Assembly (NCBI GenBank): GCA_019614645.1
Contig: JABWDB010000011.1
Coordinates: forward strand, 6,001,501-6,065,500
DNA: 64,000 nt
Reading direction: 5' to 3'
From: Stratiolaelaps scimitus
Lineage: Eukaryota; Arthropoda; Arachnida; Mesostigmata; Laelapidae
Part shown: positions 44,596 to 57,676 of the stretch, in pieces
How the letters are laid out: the number at the start of each line of letters is the position of its first letter
Position numbering within the stretch: position 1 is the stretch's first letter
Program-made: the position numbers and the translations under genes
Notes under the pieces: model-generated
The model's input: only the letters and a program-made list of their open reading frames with translations
The model's database searches: none
What the model was told of the DNA's origin: nothing

Positions 44596-47500
44596 CTCAG
44601 CTATTATTTACAGTAGAAAGGAGGCAGACGACAGGATTTTGTCTCACGCAGAAATGCCGACCGGTAGAAAATGTGAAATTTGTGTGTTAATGATAAAAAC
44701 TACTCTAGATCCACAGCTGAACGAATCGGCGGTATTTAGCGGTAGTGGCCTTGATTAGGACTTGGCCCTAATTTGGCCAGTCGAAAAATGCCGTTATGCA
44801 GCTGGGCATGTGTTCACATTTCAACAAATCTTTTCTATCGAGTCGCACAGAGGTGGACCTTATAGAGACCTTGCGGACCGCTCGGGACGTTGTATACCTT
44901 AGGGACCTTCTCGGCCACCTCCGCGTGTCGGCGGCCACCAGCAACAGCATTAGCCACTGTCGCCATGGCCCACTGTCATAGTCCATAGCGCTGACGGCCG
45001 CTGCTGGCTCGTGGTCATCTTCTGCAGCCGACGAGCATCGCTCTGCAGCCGGCACCGCTACCCTCGCTCGCTCTCCATTCCTCAATAATGTGTGTGCTTA
45101 CATGTGTGTGTGTGTGCTTGCTTACGTGTGCTGCGTTCTCTGTCCGTGTGCTCTGTTCATTCGTGTGCTTTGCACTGTATTTTTCATCGTCTCTACATCT
45201 GTCTGTCCATATGTCCGCCCGTCCATCGGTCTGTATGTATGTCCGCTGCTGTTCATTGCTGTGTGCTCATCTCCCCATGCAGGAACAGCAGCGGCAGCGG
45301 CGGCGGCGGCGGCAATTTCCCGTTCGATTGTGCGACCGTGTCTCTCGGCTGTGTGTCCCGCTCGCCGCGTGTGTGTGTGTGTGTGTGTGCATGTGGCAGA
45401 GTGCGTCGAGGGCCGTGTTGTGCTTCTCGTGTCGGCGACTGCCGACTACGCTGCCGTAGCGGCGGCGGCGGCGGCGGCCGCCGCCGCCGCCGCCGGCCGC
45501 TACTCACTCAGCCATTAGCAGGCACTGACAGCCCCTTGCCTCGTCTGCCAATGCTATTCGATGCTGGAGCGCGCATGCGCTAGTGCCGTTCGCCCGCCCG
45601 CCCGCGCCACCTGGTGTTGCTCCGCGCAAGCTTCGGCTGGACGCATGGCATCGGGCAGTGTACCGGACGAATAGACAGTGCGCTTAGCGGTGGCGGGTTG
45701 GTGTTTCGCTTGCCTCTCTAGCCGCTGCTGCTGCTGCTGCCGGTGCTGCTGCTACCGCCGATCACTGGCTGTTGGCCCGCCGCGCTCTGTCTGGGGAGCC
45801 GCCTTGCTCTCCTCTCTCAGCCCAGCTCTATGCGTTTGTCGGCCGCCGGCGGCTTGCGCGCGCCCCGCGTCGTTCGCTCATATGCATAGAACGTTGGCTC
45901 GCAGGGCCGACGATGCGGGATCGCTCTCCCGGCCGCTGTTAGTTAGCTGCCACTACAGCCGCTTTTAGCACGAGTGGCTAGCTGGCTGGCTGGCTGGCTG
46001 CCGCTGCTGCTTCTTCGACGACGACCACGACCACTACGGACGGCTGCCTGCTAACCACGGCTGCTCTAGCTGCAACCAGCACGATAGCGCTGGAGATTGC
46101 TGCTGGCAACGAAGTCGCGCAGATCGAGTAAGACGAGCAGAGGTATTGGCAATGAGAGATGTTGCTGCGGCTGGCCGCATCCGACGGGCTCGCTAATGAA
46201 CGTGGAGCGACGTAGCCGAGACGAAAAATCCGAGGAGAAAAATCAGCTCAGCCAGCAGCTCCCGGGAAGCCCTGCGCAGGCAGCAGAGTCCGAGGGCGGA
46301 GGTAGTAACGACGGAGCCTCGGCAGCGAGCATGCGAGCCAAGCCTGGACAGCTAGAGTTCGCGTAGCCGTCGTGCGGGCCGGTCGCCACAGATCGAGCCG
46401 ATTGGAGGAGGCTGATTCGCGCGCTCGGAGCAACCACTGGCTGACAGATGACAGACCCTTGGCTCTGGCTAGCACGACGAAATTGATGCCGGAGCTGGAC
46501 GTCATCGATGCTCCGCCCGGTTAGTTGCTCCGGTTTGCTGACGAGGAGCGCACGGTAAAGGCTGCGCTCCAACGGACAATTCGAGGATAGGCTGAAAGGA
46601 TTGGCTGGAGGAAAACAGCGGTTGCGCAGTTCGCTTGTCGTTCTGGTGTGACTGACATCGGTAGGATGGTAGCGTCTTGCCACTGACAAGGCAAGCGACA
46701 CGGGTAACAACGAAACGCGAGGGAAGCTCGAGGCTTTGATAACGTACGTGACAACAACAGCAACAAGAGCGCCCGCTCCTGCTGGCGCCGACTCGCAGTC
46801 CAGAGAGGCCGTAGTCGTTGTGTGACTGGGCCAGCGCACGGATCTGCTAGCGAGGATTCAACGAATGGGACCGTGTGTTGCCACCGGCGTCAAAGGCGGG
46901 CTTTAATCGTCGAGAACGGCAAGCTCATCTGAGCAAGAAATCGACCACTGATACAGAGTTTGCTCGTTCGTGGACAACCGAAACACGAGATAGGACAGAG
47001 AGAGAGAGAGAGAGAGACAACGGCGCCAGCTCATCGACAACGGCGACGGCTAACTCTAAAGTCGCCTTGAGCTGCAGCCCGCCGTTGATCGTTGTCTCGA
47101 ATCGCCATTCGGCTTTGCCGACGTCCCGCCGTTTGGCCTACCCCCACTGCGATGGTCAGACGACGACGGTAGTCGAAAGTCATCTGGGACATGGGCGGTT
47201 CGTGTTACAACTAAACGCTAGGAGGACACCTTCGTAGGAGACAAAGAATCAGTGGGGCACAGCTCTCCGGCTGTGGAACGCGCAAGTCCCCGTGTCTGAT
47301 TCCTCGGAAGGTTCGGCCGCCTCTGGAGCGCCGCCAGTCCGCGCGCCTCGAGCGCACTCTCACCTGTTCGCGCGCGCGCGTTCCCCTTTTGTAAGGCCCC
47401 CGGGGAGGGGGGTTGACTGGGTGCTCCGGATCCCGTGAATCGGGGAGTGTGTCTGTGTGCTCCCGGAGTGTGGGCAAAGCGGAGCCGGGCGCTCCGGGTG

Positions 47501-49424
47501 TCTGTGAGTGTGGGTGTCTGTGCCGATGTGAGATTCTGAAGCGGGCTGGAGGAGGAGCAGCGCCCAACGGAGCAGCGGGGTCGAGAGCGCGGACCCCGAA
47601 CTCAACTCAACTCAGCACCATCACTGCGGAGCGCCGCGGCGGCGGCAGCGGCAGCGCCAGCAGAAGTAGCGGCGGCGTCGTCGGCGGTGGTGGTGGTGGC
47701 CGCGACGGCGGCGGCGGCTGTGTTTTCGATTTGAAAACAGCCCTCAGCCCTCCAAGCGTTCGAACTCGAAGTGAGCACGAGGTCCCCCGGATGATGATGC
47801 GCGGCGCCCTGCGCCGGCACCGAGCGGCCCAGCGGCAATGATTACTCCGGCAATGATCGCTGAGATCGACTCGTCGAGCTGGCGTCATCGATCGACGCAG
47901 TGACCAGCAGTGGAACGGCGGACGTCGGAACAAAACCGGTGGATTTCTCTGAAAGATCAGGAAGATCTTTCGGCGTGAGCCGGCAGAAAGATCGTCGCGT
48001 TCTGCACTCGATACCGAACGCTGCTCGATTCCGGAAGCGACCGCAATCAACGGTGAAGTGATCCACCAATCGAGAAACGAGTGAGGATTCGGTGGAGGCA
48101 TCCTGCCAATGTGACCAACGAGTCGTCGGGGGTCGTCGGTACGGCGTTGTCGTTACCCCATCATCAAATTTGTCTGTGCGATAACTCGACTCGGAGTGTG
48201 CAAGAGACCTGCGCAGTGCCAAGGACGTGAACACACTTGTTCTGGATGTTTTACTGAGCAGCGCGGAAGGAAGTGTTGATGTGCCACCGATTTGAGGTCC
48301 GTTTACGCCTCCACGATGATCGCGATGATGATGATAATGAAGATAAGCGCGAAGCGTCGTGTAGTGGACTAATTGTTGCCGATTTGATTCTGTGTGCCCG
48401 CTACCCCCCTATCTTGGATTCGTTAGCGGCACCTGTTCGTTGTTGTCGAATGATTGCTCATTGTGTCTGTGTGTCGTGCTTGCGGGAGTTTGTGCGACGT
48501 TGACCAGCCTCGTTGACCAGCGCTCACTATCTGGAGTGGCTGCTCTCGTCGACGTCGTCAGGAGCCGGCGACGGTCGATACGAAACGGGGCCGAAGTCAT
48601 CTGCCCGTCAAAGGAATACAACCGGTGAGTTGGACATTGGATTACCACGGCTAGCATGAAAATGGAAAGAACAATTGAAAGGAGGTGATATTCATATGGA
48701 GTAGAGAGAGAGAGAGTGAGTCCGAGTTCTGGGTCTGGGCTGGGAGTGGGACCCCGGCTCAGTGAGAGGGCCTGTAAGTTGCCAGGACTAGTAAGTCTCT
48801 CAGTATTGGCTGTATGTGGCGTGTGTGCCTCATGCATTCTCGAAACCCCCCATTAAAGCAGGATGGACGTTGGCATCACTGGCAACTCGAGACAGGTGGC
48901 AACGACACGAACGACGGAGAATCGCATCGAAGGGCAAGATCTTATAGCCATTACATTATAGCTGGCGAAGGTGAATGTTTGTCTTCAGCCCCCGCCACGG
49001 GACCGACAGGCGCCTGGAGCTCCAGAAATATACGACAGAATGTAGACGCAGCTTAGCGGAGGGCCAGAGCAGAGAGTTCGAGGCGGAAGAGGTTTTGCCC
49101 TTTAGGCGGAAAACTTCATGTCCTTAGTTTTGTTTATGGATGACAAAAAAGGGGGCGTGTGTGTGCGCCTTCGTGAATGTATCTGAAAGTCAGACAACGC
49201 GGGCAAACGTCCAAACTTACGAGTCGCCAGTAATTTGTCGCGCCAGTAATTTGTTTGTATGTTTCTAACATATATTATACTTGTGGCTTTCGTAGTTGAC
49301 AACAATGCAGTTGTCCCTATCGGCCTTATTTTCGTTTTGTATCTGGGCTGATCTCTGAGCCTGGATATATTTTCGCTCAGGCTATTAGTTGCGGAACTAC
49401 TTTCATATTACTCCAAACCATACG
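44596..49424. other. G+C-rich region, no supported coding exon
   Basis: Rich in CGG/GCC and CTG tracts (45294-45315, 45460-45498, 45729-45741, 47635-47720) and CpG. A good splice donor, CCGGTGAGT at about 48628, follows the block. A promoter with a long 5' untranslated exon is possible. Open frames up to 198 codons (minus, 46243-46839) are Ser/Arg/Ala-rich with no recognisable domain. Confidence 0.5.
45460..45495. repeat. Perfect GGC/GCC palindrome, 18-bp arms
   Basis: Six GGC-type units flip to GCC units at the dyad between 45477 and 45478. All-G+C stem with no spacer. Confidence 0.9.
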
Positions 49425-49502
49425 TGTTCGGCGGGATTCGAACCGGAGACCCTCGGTCTGTCAGCCTGAGACGCGGACAGACCGCTATCCACGGCCTGCT
49501 GC
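49425..49502 (-). mobile_element. tRNA-derived SINE head, minus strand
   Basis: On the minus strand GCCGTGGATAGCGGTCTGTC carries an A-box-like start and CCGGTTCGAATCCCGCC a perfect B box, about 45 bases apart. The T-arm sequence is shared with the element at 43985, but the A-box region and the flank after it differ, so it may be a separate family or a tRNA pseudogene. Confidence 0.6.
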
Positions 49503-50751
49503 TACAGCGGCGGCGGCAGATACATCTCTCCACCCATAGGAGCACTGCTGCCATGAAATGGCACCGAGGCCTTTCTACCGACGAAAGTCAGCTGAGGATC
49601 CGCTACGAGAAAATAACAGTGTCGAATCCTGTACGTGAATAATGATACTAGTTGCATCGGCCCGCTTCTGTTCTATGCCCAGGCCGCCTCCTACCCCGTG
49701 AGCGTCCAGGGGCATTCGTTGGTTCGTTCATTGAAACGGCGTCACAGGGTGGTACTACTCGTCCACAACGACGAGTGCGGTAGACGAGTACCGCCCGCTA
49801 CTGCTGGTGTTTCCATTGCCGTCGCCACCGCTATGTGCCATGTGCACAGACTTGCAGACCCCGTCGACTGACTCTCTAGCCGCCGCCGCCGACTCTCCAG
49901 CGGCCGTTTGCTGTCGAGCCCTGCCGTGTCAGTGTGCCTCGATCTCTTGTTGCTTTCGCGCGCTGCGACGCTGCCGCGGGTCGTCAGCTCCAGCCATCGC
50001 CATGGCTGTCAAGCCGGCGAGCGAGCAAGAGAGCGAGCGCGCGATCGCTGCTCGGCGGCCGCCATCGAGCGGCACGTCTGCATTACGTCAGAGGGGCCCC
50101 CACCGGTCGGCTAGCGGTGGTCGCAACAGTGGCACAGTGGATCCCAACAGCAGCATGAACGGCGGCACGGCAGTGTATGCGGACACCCCGACGGACAGAG
50201 ACCCACACGCATACCCTGACAAGGGCTGTTACTGTGCTGTGCTGATGCGGATGCTGTTGCCGTTACCGCTGCCACCGGGCCCAGCAGTCGCCACGAGCGG
50301 TCGCCTGCTTTTGCTGCCGCAGCTTGCCTCCCTGTTGACTCTCCCATTCGGCCGTTCGATGACTGGCGCCGTGACTCGACGCCGTCGATGTTAGCCACTC
50401 GGCTAACGGCACTAGGGGCCAACCTGCGTCCTGTACAGCAGCAGGCTGTTACTGATGCGCAGCTCGTGCGGTGATCGGGGTCGACACCAATGTGGGCTGC
50501 GTCTGCACTAGTGTGCATGTACGTACTCTAGACCGCTCCAGCCAGAGGGACACGCTGGTTTCTGGGTGCGTGTGTGGCTCTGGCCGCTCGACGACGACGA
50601 CAACGATGTGGACGAAAGAGTTCGCACGCTGGCGTTCGTCTTGGCGAGGGACGGGTTTTGGCATCTGGTGCGCGAGATGGCGCGCTCCGTTTTGTGGAAA
50701 AATTCATAATCCAGCAGTGGTTCATTTCGCATGAACGGCTAGAGTTGTTTT

Positions 50752-50806
50752 GAGCTGAGTGTCAGCTGTAGTAGTTCCCCTTGTTCTGTGACCGGCCATC
50801 ACTCGG
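50752..50806 (+). repeat. About 50-bp dispersed repeat, copy 2
   Basis: Counterpart of 31683-31733: GTCAGCTG, GTTCCCCTTGTT and TGTGACCGGCC in the same order. Too short to classify. Confidence 0.5.
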
Positions 50807-52269
50807 TGCCTGGTGGTGGTGGGAAGAGGTCGAGGATATCTACCTTCGCTTATTCATGCCCATTGGTAGTTTTTGCCAGCTGGCACGATTTCACAGATAA
50901 GGAAGTACCCAAAGAGCAACAATGGTCCACATATAAAATGGATAATGAATAAAGAAAATCGACAGATTCGACGGAAGTTCATCCTAAGTTATATGTCCCT
51001 CCTGTGTAGCAGGAAGCCAGGACGCTCACCGCTCAGACGACCATCAAGGAGGCGCGAGTGGTCACCTGAAACAGGCCTACGAAGTTATCGAATGCAGGCA
51101 ACACGAAGCATGATGGCACCAGATGGATACATGGGTGGCGGACGACCTAATACTTCCTCACGTTCATGGTGGATGACTTATGTGCGAAACTGCAATTTCA
51201 CAACGCTTAAGCTAAGCTGTGCAAATTTCATTCTGGTAAAACACTCAGCTCACGGTGTGATCACACCAACGACATCATGCATCTACCACAACTCGATACA
51301 TAAGGAAGAAAAATAAGAAAATTCTCATCCATTTTTTGCACGATTTAAAAAAAAAGAAATATATATAAATATATATATATATATATTGGGCCGACTGAAT
51401 GACTGACAAACCATTTCGAAGCAGTCGATTCGTTCATTGAGCTGCATGCGGCTTTCATTTCATTGTGGGAGAGCAGGCGATATCTCATCGCCTCCAGTGG
51501 CGAGCTACTGAAGAGGTCGTTCACAAACAGCAGCAGCAGCAGCAGCAGTAGCCCATTGAATCGCGCGTTAGCAGAGCGGGAGAAACGGACGCCCATAGGC
51601 AGATACGGACAGAAACTAACTGTATGGGTGACCGATGCATTCGTCATCATCGTCATCATTATCATAGCAGCTATTAGTGCAGCGTTGTATCACTAACAAT
51701 GGCGACGGCCAAGAAAAACGGTGGACGGACACACGTCGGGATATCGGCGTCGAGAATCAAACTCCGCTCCTGGTCTATCAATTATACAATGGCTTCGACC
51801 GGCGTCAACTATTTATCTCGGCCATTTGCACAGGGATCGATCGATGTAGATGATTGCTGTGATTCGTCGACGGTGTGAAATGCTATCCGTACGTATGAAC
51901 TTGACGGGGGCACTCCGTAGCGTCGGTGCAAATTCTCTGCCCCCCGTTGAAAGAATACTCGTCAAAGAGTGCTGGCTATCGAGAAAGTCACTGGTCTCAA
52001 CTGGTGACCTGGCTTTCTCGTCTCGTTCATAGATGCTGAGGCACCCATAATGTTGGGTGTCTTAGCGAGACATGCAACACAGCACAAGCGATTCTGCGCC
52101 ATCTGTGAGTGTGTGTGTGTGTTTGTATGTTATTTGTGCGACAACAAATATCGGCCAGCCGTTGTATCTCTATGCTTCGGCTATTCGATGAATAGAAGTT
52201 TATCAGACGGTGTTATTAGCCGACGGAAAATCGAGTGCCGCCAAACCATGCCATGTGGCCCTTTAAAAG

Positions 52270-52272
<3 letters not shown>
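50807..52272. other. Intergenic, no supported gene
   Basis: Contains a TA tract (51358-51387) and a CAG run (51530-51549). A frame at 51463-51696 ends in a hydrophobic run, FVIIVIIIIAAISAAL, that would suit a tail anchor, but it is encoded by ATC/CAT repeats and preceded by CAG-encoded poly-Ser, so I treat it as low complexity. Confidence 0.6.

Positions 52273-52347
<75 letters not shown>
52273..52347. repeat. TA microsatellite, about 75 bp
   Basis: Uninterrupted TA run. A CT run of about 27 bp follows at 52645-52671. Confidence 0.95.
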
Positions 52348-52348
<1 letters not shown>

Positions 52349-52643
52349 TTAGTTTCATTGTCACCATATGTCAGGTATTGACATAACATATATGTATACG
52401 TGTGTATCTGTGTAACCTTGAAACGACCTGTATACATACCTTTGCCTTAACTATAACAAGTGACGCTACGATGCTAATTATAGTGAGACGGCTAAGTGGT
52501 AATCATATCGTATAGTGTACTTTTACTTTTATGCTTTATTTCTACGTGGATCTTGCTCTCACGTGTCTGCGTGACATAAACCATGACGTTGATGTCCTAA
52601 ACCTTCGACGGGTCCCCCCAAATATCCCCGAGCTCGCCCCGTG

Positions 52644-52674
<31 letters not shown>

Positions 52675-53796
52675 TGAGCTGTACGTGTGGCATAACTCAT
52701 CTCGTCAACGCGAAACACAATCTCTCTAACTATTATAGTACTTTCACTCGACTAGTACGGCTACAATTCTACAATTATTCGATATTACCGCTGCTGTTCT
52801 AAGTTACGGGGTACAAAGAGCCTAGCCCCTCAACGTCGGCGTCCCACCAACGAACACCCGAGCACCAATGCAGGTTTTCTTCGCGCTCATTTCGAATAGG
52901 CAGCTCGTTTCTGCGAACGGACAGATCGGTCGCCTGTCTAGCCAGCAGGAGACGTCGTCCAGCCGTCGATGAACGGAGGGCCCACGCCAATGGCCCGCCT
53001 CTCTCTGCCCAGCTAGCGGATCAGTAGCGGCAGAGGCAGCTATTGCTGCTGCTGCTGCTACTGATGCGGCTGCGTGCCACCGCCACTCTTCTAATGCCCT
53101 CCGCCGCTGTCGATTCGGGAGCGAACCTCTTCCCCAGCAGCAACCCCCCGCCTCCCCCCGTCGGGGGTGTCCAGGGGGGACTACTTAGACTTGTGCTGGT
53201 CCGAGTTCTCCGTTCTCTTCTGGGCGTTCGTGTCCGCTCTTTCTTTCTTTCGCGGCAGCAGCAGCAGCAGAAACAGCCGCAGTGGTGGCATCCTTTGGCG
53301 CGGCGGCCGTCGGCGGGAGCGCCCCCGAATTCCCGCAGTCCCCCGGAGCCCGTTGCGTTCATGCAGCACCCCCGCTTCCCATTCCGTCCTCCCCATATTT
53401 CCCGCCTCGTCTGTGGCCGCCACTGCTGCAATCCAATACTGCGTTTGCTGCTGCGCCTTCTACGGGTTGCATTGGCTTGCCTGCATTGGCTGCGTCGTCG
53501 TCGTCGTCGTCGTCGTGAACCGCGAGCAGCCGGCGTCTTCGCCGGTCGGGCAATCCACGAACCCCCGCACTGGTCTCTACCACTGTGTCTCTCCCTGCAC
53601 TAAGAGGCAGGCAGTGGCAGGCTCACCAAGCAGCTAACCAGCGAGCCGTCCTGTTGGTGAGCTCTTAGCTCTCTCTCCGCAACCAGCCTGGCCTGCTTGT
53701 CTGTCTGAATGTGCTGGCGGCGGCCAACTCGTAATTTGGGCTCCATTTTCGGTGGCGCTTGCTGCCGCTGCACGGCGCTAGGGAAGAGAGAGCGCC

Positions 53797-53848
53797 ATGG
53801 GGGCGTGGGGGGAGCCACACGGGGGCGTGGGGGGGCTGGAGCCACACG
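53797..53848 (+). repeat. G-rich tandem duplication, potential G-quadruplex
   Basis: A unit of GGGGGCGTGGGGG followed by AGCCACACGG occurs twice in tandem, with a short insertion in the second copy. At least four runs of five or more G lie within 45 bases. Confidence 0.8.
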
Positions 53849-54305
53849 GTGGCACCCCGAGAGTCGGCGGCGGCGGTGGCGCCGCTGGCTTGGACGCGGC
53901 CGGCGTCAATGGCCGGTGCGTCCTGCCTCTTCGGGGCTGTTCTGCCGGGAGTGGTCGGGTGTCGGGAGTACTGCCAGTCGGCCGACCGGAGACGGCAGCA
54001 GTCAGAGACGGCATGAAGAGAGAGAGAGAGAGAGAGAGAGAATGAGGAACGGGGAGATTGCGGGGGGGGGCTGGGGGCTGGCTCAATTCTGCGTTGGTTC
54101 GGACGAGGGGAAGGAGTTGCCGCTGCCGTCGGAAATGTCGTGGGTACCAACGAAGCAACGACGGCCGTCGACGGAATAACCAAGGGAAACAGCAGCAGCA
54201 CCAGCAGCAGCTTCATTGGGCACAAGGGGCCTTCGCCAGGCGGGGCGGGACGGCAGGCTAGTGCTCGCCCTTCTCTCTTTCTCTCTGATAGTGCATTGGG
54301 CTGAG

Positions 54306-54330
54306 TTGGGTTGAGTTAGGTTAGGTTAGG
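54306..54330 (+). repeat. Short interstitial TTAGG tract
   Basis: Five 5-bp units: TTGGG, TTGAG, then three perfect TTAGG. TTAGG is the telomere repeat of most arthropods. With three exact units this could be chance. Confidence 0.6.
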
Positions 54331-55706
54331 GCTGAAGGAGAGCCGGGGCGGGGGTGACGTGGGGATGAGGTCTGGGGTAGAAGAAGAGGTCTAGGCAGTG
54401 CGACGCAATGAGGCAGGCCCCTGCTAAGCAACGCCTGCTAGTAGGCTGCTGCTGCTGCTGCTACTGCTGGTAGGCATAGCCCGAGCTGTGATGGTGGACG
54501 GAGAGGCTCGGGGTGCCACACGTAGGGAAGGGCCGTGGACCGGCCGCCTCATTGGTAGGGAAACCCGGTGGTGGCCGAGTTTCGGCTGTGGGGGGCCTCC
54601 GATGGGTCGAGAGAACCTATGCGGGGAGGCGCCGCCACTGGCTGATTGGGGTATGGGGATTGGAGCGAAGAAACCATGGAGGATGTAGAGACGTGCTGGC
54701 TGCCGCACCCGCTGCCAGGGGCACAGAGCGGACCGGTGGGGTTGTCTGGGGTTACGCGAGGAGGAGGAGGGAAACAGGGTCGCAAGGAATCTAATCATAA
54801 TGAAGAGGGGCTCCCCGCTGGCCCTCGCCGGCTGAACCCCTGAAGGCCCCCGAAGCTGCGGAGGCCCCACGGCCTCCCCTCGACACCAGCAGCAGCAGCA
54901 CTCCTCTTTCCGGACGGTTCCCGCCTGCTTGGCTGCTCGCTGCATGCTGATGCTGCTGTTGCAGGCCAAGGAGGGCCTGCATCGCGATCGATAAATTACA
55001 AGAAAGGAGAAAGGAGGCCCACACGGAACACACAGACGGTCGCCATTGGCACACCACGCTTACCGCCGTCCCAACATGCAGACGCATTCGGCAGCGAACC
55101 GCCTGGCCGCCTACTGTGTACAGCGCATTGAGCAGTGAGCCGCCGGTAGTAGCATTTGGGGTGGACGAATTGCGCGGGGTGGCTCAAAGCTGCGCTGACG
55201 GCGGCGTTGGCGTTGAGCACAGCTCAGCACAGACAGCGGTGGACGGGCGGGCCATCGAGCGGGTGTACGGACGGATCTGGCGTACCATGCACCGTGTACC
55301 TTACCAGCGATTGCACATGAGCAGGCGAGGACCGGCTGGCTCGCGAGAGGCAATGGAAGCTAGTGGCGCTGGGGTTACGCTAGCTAGCTGGCTGCCTGCG
55401 AACGTCTTGCGCCTCCGTGGCATCAGCTCATAGATGAAGGTTGGAATGACTAGCTCTAGCTCCTCCGATGCTCTCCGGATGCAGGCAGGACAGAGCAACG
55501 CGACCGAGGCATACAGACACCTTTCCAGTGCGGCGGTTCCCTACCGTTCTGTGCTGCTCTACGCCGGCTATCGTGTTGCCTTTTACCACTTCACGCTGCT
55601 AATAGTCGATGGTGGTGGTGGTGGTGGTAGAAGCAGTGGTACAACGAACGAGTCACCAGCAGGAGAGAACGCCGGGAGGAACCTCCTGGTGAGCAGGACG
55701 ACGCCA

Positions 55707-55725
55707 CCCCAACCTAACCTACCCT
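55707..55725 (-). repeat. CCTAA-like tract, opposite orientation to 54306
   Basis: AACCT AACCT ACCCT, the reverse complement of TTAGG-type units, about 1.4 kb from the + strand tract. Confidence 0.4.
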
Positions 55726-57493
55726 ATTCTCGTTCAAAGCCCCCGAACCCCGAACCCCCCCCCCCCGTTCATTGAACAGAGAAAAAGACGAAGAAGAAGA
55801 AGAAAACGACGAAGAACCAAAGACAGCGGTGAGTGAGTGAGGGCAGAGTCTCGCGCATGGCCCCCACCGTGAGTAGGCAGTGTTGGGGCGGCTGCGGCAG
55901 CCGCCGGTAGCAGCTCAACGCGTGGGCCGATACCGGCGCCACTAACACCGGCGTCGTCGGGCCCTCGAAGCGCCGGCGGCCCGAAGATGCTTAAGGATAG
56001 AGCGTGCAACGATGTGTGAGCTAGAGAGGGGAGCTCGGAGCGGGGACGCTCTCTCTCTCTCCTTGCCTCTATCTACCAACCTACATCTCTCCCCCTCTCG
56101 TGACGTACGGTGCGCGGTAGGCGGTAGTGGCGGGGGGGTAGTGGCCGGCCGAGGACTTTGCTCAGGGACGACCGAGCAGATGGGCGGCCGGTGGGGTTTG
56201 TACGGGCACAATGCAGAGTGGAGCAAAGCAAGCTGAGGAGGAGCTGGCTGATCCGATCCCTGCCGGCATAGTCACCGGTGGTGGTATAGCAATATTGGCA
56301 ATAATGATGATGAGATGGACCGGCCCTGATCATGGGTCTACGGCAAAATGGGATAAGAATCACAAATGGAAAGGAACATTGTGTGCAGGACCCGCTGTGG
56401 GGTACAGTACGATATGCTATGGTGGTGGTGGGTAGGGGGGGGCGTCTCCAATTTCGCTGGAAGTGCTCTCAGCCTATTTTTAGCTTGGTTGGTTAGCTGG
56501 CCAGCCCTCTTCCCAGGTCCTTCGCCGTTCCTGTGCGAACGCCCCGATCGAGTGGTTCGAACGTCTCGACGTCCGAAGCACCTGACGTCTGTTGGACAGG
56601 CACCGACACTGCGGGGCCGTGTTTGGCATTATTTCCCCGATGATCGCCGATAGGTGAGCACTGCTCTAGTCAATGAATTCATTAGGATCGAGAGAGTGAA
56701 TTTATCAAACGGTTGTGTCGACTCGATGAGCGTTCGTTAGTGAATTCACTGAGGGGGCGTATACCACGGGGATCGTCCCTATCACAACGCACAGACGAGG
56801 ATGAGCGACTCCCGAGCGATGAAATCGTCATATTTCCTGATCTCATCTTGCATACCAGCTCAAGATCAGATCGCGCGGCGGCAGGAAGCTACCCCCTACC
56901 GATTGGCTATGCCATCCCCCCGGGGTGGTTATTACGGGCGCTTCTTCTAATCTCAGTATCGCTACGAGTAGAGTCAACGATGCCACCATAGGCAGCACTT
57001 GCGCAGCGGACAATCGACCAGGTTTCCAGATCCCGAATGCGCGGATTCCCGTCGTGTACATCCGTACGGCTCTCGCGGTCGTGCTCGCCGTATTCATTTC
57101 AGACGCCAATGAGATCAAGGGACCTTCGACAGCTACCTGCTGTTGTTGTTGTTGCTGCTGCTGCTGCTGCTGCTGATATTGGCGTTCTTTTTGCCAGCAC
57201 CATGGCCGCTGCAGCCATATCTCTCTCTCTCGCTCTCTCTCTCTCTCTTGTTATTTTCTGTTGACCAGCAGCAGCAGCAGCAGTACTGTGTACAATGCGT
57301 GGTGGTGAATCAGTGGGGCAGATGCCACCGATACCAAGTGTATCCTCTCTTTCTCGTTGTTCCTTCTCGGCTTTGTGCTCTTGTTGCCTGCGCTATAGCA
57401 CCATCATCATCATCAGCATCCGCCCTGTTGTCTGCTGCCTGTTGTCGACGTACGGTCGATGTATCCACGCTGCTTGTAGCTGTCGTATTTGGA

Positions 57494-57572
<79 letters not shown>
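57494..57572. repeat. TA microsatellite with a partner at 57640-57675
   Basis: About 79 bp of TA with a few C or G interruptions at the edges, and a second TA run of about 36 bp some 70 bp later. Both make Tyr/Ile-repeat frames on both strands. Confidence 0.95.
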
Positions 57573-57574
<2 letters not shown>

Positions 57575-57638
57575 ATCACACAGCATCGCATCAACTCCGC
57601 TGCGGTGGCGACTGCAGGAGCTCATGGTGCATACACAC

Positions 57639-57676
<38 letters not shown>

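Noticed and set aside
51463..51696. Possible tail-anchored membrane protein end
   Set aside because: The hydrophobic run comes from ATC/CAT repeats and the Ser run from a CAG repeat; no family match.
53043..53637. Frames of 156 and 186 codons
   Set aside because: Simple-repeat-driven (CTG, CAG, CGT) with all three frames partly open; no motif.
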